A stretch of 64,000 bases of DNA from Campylobacter curvus (GTDB lineage Bacteria > Campylobacterota > Campylobacteria > Campylobacterales > Campylobacteraceae): assembly GCF_013372125.1 (NCBI RefSeq), contig NZ_CP053826.1:1910919-1974918 (forward strand), written 5' to 3'. Under the pieces are notes generated by a model. It had not been told where the DNA came from. It did no database searches and saw only the letters and a program-made list of their open reading frames with translations. The translations under genes and the position numbers were made by a program. Position 1 is the first letter of the stretch. Every line of letters starts with the position of its first letter. Shown here piece after piece: positions 60,633 through 64,000 of this stretch.

Positions 60633-62174
60633 AGGAGTAAAAAATGTACAATATGAAAAAAAAGGAATTAAAATTTAATGATGAAGAAATAGCGGCATTA
60701 TTCGGAAGTGAAGCTGCAGAGGATGAAAAGCCAGAAAGATTGATAGAATATTACTTTAAGGCAGATATATACGAAGAAATAAAAGCGAATTTACCACTTC
60801 GTATAGCTGTTGGACATAAAGGAATTGGAAAATCAGCTATTTTTCAAGTGATGCGACAAGAATTTGAAAAAGATAATATACTAACTATAATGCTAACACC
60901 AGATGATATTGAAGGTATAAACGAATCAAAAGATGATGGTCATAATAAATTAGTAAAAATATGGAAAGATGAGCTCACAAAAATCATCATAAATAAAGCC
61001 ATTGATAAAATTAGTACTTTTGGGGAACCAATAAAAAATTTAAAATCTAGCATAATAGACACTTTGGTGGATTGTTTAAAAAATTTAAAAATTAATATTA
61101 GTCAAGAAAAAAATGCAATTACTCAACATTTTTTAAGTGATAAAAAAATAATTATTTTTATAGATGATTTAGATCGTGGTTGGGAAGGTAAAAGGGATGA
61201 TATAAAAAGAATTTCAGCTATGCTAAATGCTATTAGAGATATTTCCAATACCAATAGATCTATAAATTTTAAAATAAGCCTTCGTACAGATGTTTATTAT
61301 TTATATAGAACAAATGATGAGTCTACTGATAAAGTTGAGAGTAATGTAGTGTGGGTTACCTGGGATAATCATGGTATCTTGGCATTACTTGCTAAAAGAA
61401 TTGTTACGTATTTTGGTGGTAATGTTGAAGAAAGAGAGTTATTAAAATTAGAACAAACTGAAATTTCCAATAATATACTTAGCTATGTATTTGAAGATAG
61501 ATTTCACGGACACGGAAAGTGGTCCAATATACCAATATACAAATTACTTATGTCTTTAATAAGAAAACGACCGCGTGATCTTATTAAACTTTGTTGGCTA
61601 TCTGCAAAAGAAGCGAAAAGAAATAACCACAATAAAATTGGGACAGAGGAATTAAACAAAATATTTGAACTATATTCACAAGGTAGACTTCAAGATACCA
61701 TTAATGAATTTAAATCTGAATTACCTACTATTGAAAGATTGCTTCTAAATATGAAACCTACAAAATATGAAAAGAATTCGGGTGAAGCATATCAGTTTAC
61801 AGATGCAAATTTAAATAAAAAAGTTAAAAATATAATTAACAATATGCCTAAATTTATTTTTGCTAATGGAAAAGAAGCAACAGAAAAAGATCTTTGCATA
61901 TTTATGTATAAAATTAACTTTTTAACCGCTAGAAAAAAAGAATCTGATGGAAAAATAATAAGAAAGTATTTCGAAGAAAATAGGTTTTTGGCAAATACAC
62001 ATACAGATTTTGGCTTTGATTGGGAAATACATCCATCTTACAGATGGGCACTACAACCAGATAATATTTTGAATATATTTGATACCCTCGTAGAATATGA
62101 TAGCTAATATGTATAGTTTAGATAAAGAATATAACTATCTAAAAATTATTTTAAGAAATCATAAATTTATCTTT
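60594..62174. mobile_element. Inserted cassette at the thyX 3' end (15-bp direct repeats)
   Basis: CATAAATTTATCTTT occurs at 60594-60608 within thyX and again at 62160-62174. After the second copy the frame H-K-F-I-F then K-Y-I-G-K-A-K-R-K reads like a native thyX tail. Between the repeats lies one AT-rich P-loop ATPase gene. No transposase is seen. Confidence 0.6.
60644..62107 (+). CDS. P-loop ATPase, Sll1717-like family
   Basis: A 487-residue P-loop protein: Walker A is V-G-H-K-G-I-G-K-S-A (about 53-62) and Walker B I-I-F-I-D-D-L-D-R (about 168-176), followed by sensor I-S-L-R-T-D-V. The fold resembles KAP/Sll1717-type ATPases found in defence islands. AGGAG precedes ATG 60644. Its base composition is far more AT-rich than the flanking thyX, a sign of transfer. 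It may be a single-gene defence system (inference). Confidence 0.78.
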   Translation: MYNMKKKELKFNDEEIAALFGSEAAEDEKPERLIEYYFKADIYEEIKANLPLRIAVGHKGIGKSAIFQVMRQEFEKDNILTIMLTPDDIEGINESKDDGHNKLVKIWKDELTKIIINKAIDKISTFGEPIKNLKSSIIDTLVDCLKNLKINISQEKNAITQHFLSDKKIIIFIDDLDRGWEGKRDDIKRISAMLNAIRDISNTNRSINFKISLRTDVYYLYRTNDESTDKVESNVVWVTWDNHGILALLAKRIVTYFGGNVEERELLKLEQTEISNNILSYVFEDRFHGHGKWSNIPIYKLLMSLIRKRPRDLIKLCWLSAKEAKRNNHNKIGTEELNKIFELYSQGRLQDTINEFKSELPTIERLLLNMKPTKYEKNSGEAYQFTDANLNKKVKNIINNMPKFIFANGKEATEKDLCIFMYKINFLTARKKESDGKIIRKYFEENRFLANTHTDFGFDWEIHPSYRWALQPDNILNIFDTLVEYDS

Positions 62175-62218
62175 TAAAAGTACATAGGGAAAGCAAAACG
62201 CAAAACATCAAAATCGAC

Positions 62219-62956
62219 GTGAATAAAAAGGGCATTTTTATAAATAAAATTTTACTCGCAAATGACGCTATGATCGATGATCTAAGTAAAATTTTAAACG
62301 CTAGCCCGCGCATCGTGCCACCTGATTACGAAGTGGCGAAAAAGGGTGGATTTGAACCAAACGCCTTAGCTCTCTACGACGAGCTTGGTATCTGGTGCTT
62401 TACGACGCCAGAAGGCAGGATAAAAGATATAAATTTACTCACCCAGCGCCAAAAAAACACGAGCAAAAGGCTCTTTCCGCGCGGGCTTTTTACGGACGAG
62501 ATCACCTTTGGCGGCAAAGTGCCGCTTGATGCGATCAAGGAAAAGCAGCTGCGAGACGCCTATATCTATCTTAATGCGCGAATCGGCGAGTATCAAATTT
62601 CGCTGACATTAGCGGACGACGTGAGAGAGCGGATCGAAAAATTTAGCTTTGCCGAGCGCCTGGCAAAAAGCGAAACTGGCGAGATCGCTCAGCTGGTGCG
62701 AAGCGCACCCGTGCCGATCAGCGAGATTTGCTTTTACTACAAGCCCAAAAAGCCTCGCTCAAAGCCAAGTGACAAGTATAAGATCGTGCTTGCAGATGAG
62801 CCAAAGCTCACATTTAAAAACCTGAATCTCAAGCTCACCGTAATGAACGAGCTGATGTATGAAAGAGAAATTTTAAAGCCAAAATTTGACGTTTTTGAAT
62901 ATTGCGCTGAGCGCGACAAGGACCCGTATGACACCTTGGAGCGATACCTGCCGTGA
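62219..62956 (+). CDS. DUF7738-like protein
   Basis: A 245-residue protein from GTG 62219; the frame is open further upstream to 62165, so the original start may have been lost at the cassette edge. The N-terminal part (G-I-F-I-N-K-I-L-L, then L-Y-D-E-L-G-I-W-C-F) resembles the DUF7738 domain. The function is unknown. Its stop overlaps the start of the DUF6892-like gene by 4 nt (GTGA). Confidence 0.65.
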   Translation: MNKKGIFINKILLANDAMIDDLSKILNASPRIVPPDYEVAKKGGFEPNALALYDELGIWCFTTPEGRIKDINLLTQRQKNTSKRLFPRGLFTDEITFGGKVPLDAIKEKQLRDAYIYLNARIGEYQISLTLADDVRERIEKFSFAERLAKSETGEIAQLVRSAPVPISEICFYYKPKKPRSKPSDKYKIVLADEPKLTFKNLNLKLTVMNELMYEREILKPKFDVFEYCAERDKDPYDTLERYLP

Positions 62957-63219
62957 AAAAGTGGTTCGGCGAATACGAGATCGCTGCGGAATTTGCGGAC
63001 GAACTCGAGCACATCAATCTTGACGGCGGCAATGAAATTTACCTGTAAATCGCACCCGACTGGGACGGCGAGGACGGGATGTTTGACATCAAAAGTATCG
63101 ACGCGAGCGAGCTAGCGCAGTTTAAAAATCTAAAAACGATCTCGACCACAGGTATAAAAATCGGCACTAAGGCTAGGAAAATTTTGGATCAAAATAGTAT
63201 CGAGATTATCGATGAATAG
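62953..63219 (+). pseudogene. DUF6892-like gene with one in-frame stop
   Basis: An 88-codon frame from GTG 62953. W-F-G-E-Y-E-I and A-P-D-W-D-G-E-D-G-M-F-D-I are typical of DUF6892, and F-K-N-L-K-T-I follows. A TAA at 63046-63048 interrupts the frame where a CAA (Gln) would fit. It is the partner of the DUF7738-like gene upstream. It may be decayed or contain a read error. Confidence 0.65.
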
Positions 63220-63238
63220 GGGTTAAATTTAACCCCTA
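63217..63238. terminator. Bidirectional terminator palindrome
   Basis: TAGGGGTTAA and TTAACCCCTA form a 22-bp perfect palindrome, which carries the TAG stop codons of the genes on both sides. Confidence 0.75.
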
Positions 63239-63391
63239 GCCTTTAATAACGCAGCAGTCAGACTCGTTAAAAAGATAATTTTGAAGTATCAGATAATTCG
63301 TAGGGTCTGCGTCCATACTATCAGCAAAGGTAATGGTTAGCACATCATTTTCGGGCTTGAAATATACATTTTTAGCATCAAATTTAATCTT
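63236..63391 (-). pseudogene. Small protein frame in line with ruvC but lacking a start
   Basis: Directly after the ruvC stop, in the same frame, 51 codons read K-I-K-F-D-A-K-N-V-Y-F-K-P-E-N-D-V-L-T-I-T-F-A and end at the palindrome. The style recalls DUF2283 proteins. No ATG, GTG or TTG with a ribosome site is seen, so the gene may have lost its start or use a rare start codon. Confidence 0.4.
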
Positions 63392-63865
63392 TTACTTTAA
63401 TAGCAGATTATTCGCGTGAGTGAGTGCAATAGCGATAGCATCGGTGATGTCAAGCGGTTTTATCTCTTTTGTGATGCCTAAAATTTTCTTCACCATAAAG
63501 GCGACCTGCTCTTTTTGAGCTTTCGCCTTGCCAGTGACAGCTTTTTTTACTTGAAGCGGTGTATATTCGGCAAAATCGCCGTGAAGCTGCAAAATTTTAA
63601 GGCTCAAAGCACCGCGAAACTGCGCGAGCTTAAGCACGGTTTTAGGGTTGTAAGCAAAAAATATATCCTCGATCGCTACCTCGTCAAATTTGTGATTTTT
63701 AAAGATCACGTCAAGTCCCTCGCAAAGCTCGGTGATCTGGTATTGCAGAGTATTTGGTTTGATTTTTATCAGTCCGGCCTCAATGAGCGCCGTTTTTCTA
63801 ACGTTTTTTTCGATTATCGCGTATCCGCAGTTCCTACTTCCAGGATCGATCCCTAAAATTTTCAT
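63392..63865 (-). CDS. ruvC: Holliday junction endonuclease RuvC
   Basis: A 157-residue RuvC from ATG 63865 (a GTG one codon upstream is possible; AAAGG precedes). The first strand [12 protein letters not shown] and A-I-E-D-I carry acidic active-site residues; [11 protein letters not shown] is near the end. It cuts Holliday junctions. In Campylobacter jejuni ruvC is the last gene before dnaA, which fits the DnaA-like boxes next to it. Confidence 0.94.
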   Translation of the reverse strand: MKILGIDPGSRNCGYAIIEKNVRKTALIEAGLIKIKPNTLQYQITELCEGLDVIFKNHKFDEVAIEDIFFAYNPKTVLKLAQFRGALSLKILQLHGDFAEYTPLQVKKAVTGKAKAQKEQVAFMVKKILGITKEIKPLDITDAIAIALTHANNLLLK

Positions 63866-63882
63866 CACTACCTTTTAAAAAG

Positions 63883-63912
63883 TTTTTCACGTTTTTTTCA
63901 CGGCGTGAAAAA
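63883..63912. other. Putative oriC edge: three DnaA-like boxes
   Basis: TTTTTCACG occurs at 63883-63891 and 63894-63902, and inverted (CGTGAAAAA) at 63904-63912. Epsilonproteobacterial DnaA boxes have a TTCAC core. The cluster lies just upstream of ruvC, with AT-rich DNA to the right edge (63921-64000), so it is probably part of the chromosomal origin in front of dnaA. Confidence 0.65.
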
Positions 63913-64000
63913 GTTGATTTGCAACTAGTTTAACAAACAATTTATTAAATTTAAGATAAAATCAGTAATCACGTAAATATCAAAATTTTAAGGGTAAAAT

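Noticed and set aside
1-64000. CRISPR arrays, rRNA genes or known riboswitches
   Set aside because: No regularly spaced repeats, rRNA sequence or recognised riboswitch pattern was seen on either strand.

Overview
The window looks like the chromosome of a non-thermophilic Campylobacter (the oral C. curvus / C. showae / C. rectus / C. concisus group is my guess). The evidence is the AT-rich intergenic DNA with recurring AAATTT, the epsilonproteobacterial gene content (DcuC-type transporter, ThyX, no LexA-type sites seen), and ruvC lying beside what looks like oriC at the right edge. In Campylobacter ruvC lies next to dnaA.

Region 1 (1-3.6 kb): an etfB-etfA-flavoprotein operon on the minus strand, divergent from a TetR gene, with a 20-bp near-perfect palindrome between them, then a periplasmic rhodanese. 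Region 2 (3.7-12.8 kb): an arsenic cluster, all on the minus strand. It holds arsM, an aquaglyceroporin, and nine genes joined mostly by ATGA-type overlaps. These include ArsS (radical SAM), an Fe-S protein, a TIGR04283-like glycosyltransferase, two VTT membrane proteins, and a TIGR04282-like glycosyltransferase fused to an aminoglycoside-phosphotransferase-like domain. Together they fit synthesis of arsenosugars from methylated arsenic.

Region 3 (12.94-46.75 kb): a 33.8-kb genomic island integrated into a tRNA-CAT (Met) gene. A 46-bp perfect repeat of the tRNA 3' half marks the left end, the intact tRNA marks the right end, and a 713-aa tyrosine integrase sits just inside the left end. The left part (15.5-29.6 kb) is defence-like: a double AAA+ ATPase, a deiminase-like protein, HNH, Sir2, WYL regulator, Fic, metallophosphoesterase, DUF262/DUF1524 and DUF2779 proteins. 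Seven copies of a palindrome GACA-N5/6-TGTC lie in this part, each a fixed 12-13 nt upstream of a TATAAT-like -10 box, controlling at least eight promoters. One of these drives the operon that holds the WYL regulator. I infer a WYL-controlled, co-ordinated defence regulon; this is the most interesting signal in the window. Next come an AAA_14/DUF4143 ATPase and a 1263-aa STAND NTPase with a PD-(D/E)xK-like N terminus. A decayed, Firmicutes-like segment follows (flavodoxins, aldo/keto reductase, CMD-cupin, MarR, broken serine recombinase). The island ends with a mobilization pair (AlpA-like protein and MobV-like relaxase) and a host-like AraC / aldo-keto reductase / cupin group.

Region 4 (46.9-64 kb): core chromosome. 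It has a PP-loop protein, a five-gene peptide and amidohydrolase operon with a DcuC-type carrier, dnaG, a TPR protein, rnhA-rnc-aroC, a broken aldo/keto reductase, thyX with an inserted P-loop ATPase (Sll1717-like) at its 3' end, DUF7738/DUF6892-like genes, ruvC and finally three TTTTTCACG boxes that I read as the start of oriC.

Many lesions in the window are single-base changes in homopolymers, so some 'pseudogenes' may be sequencing errors.
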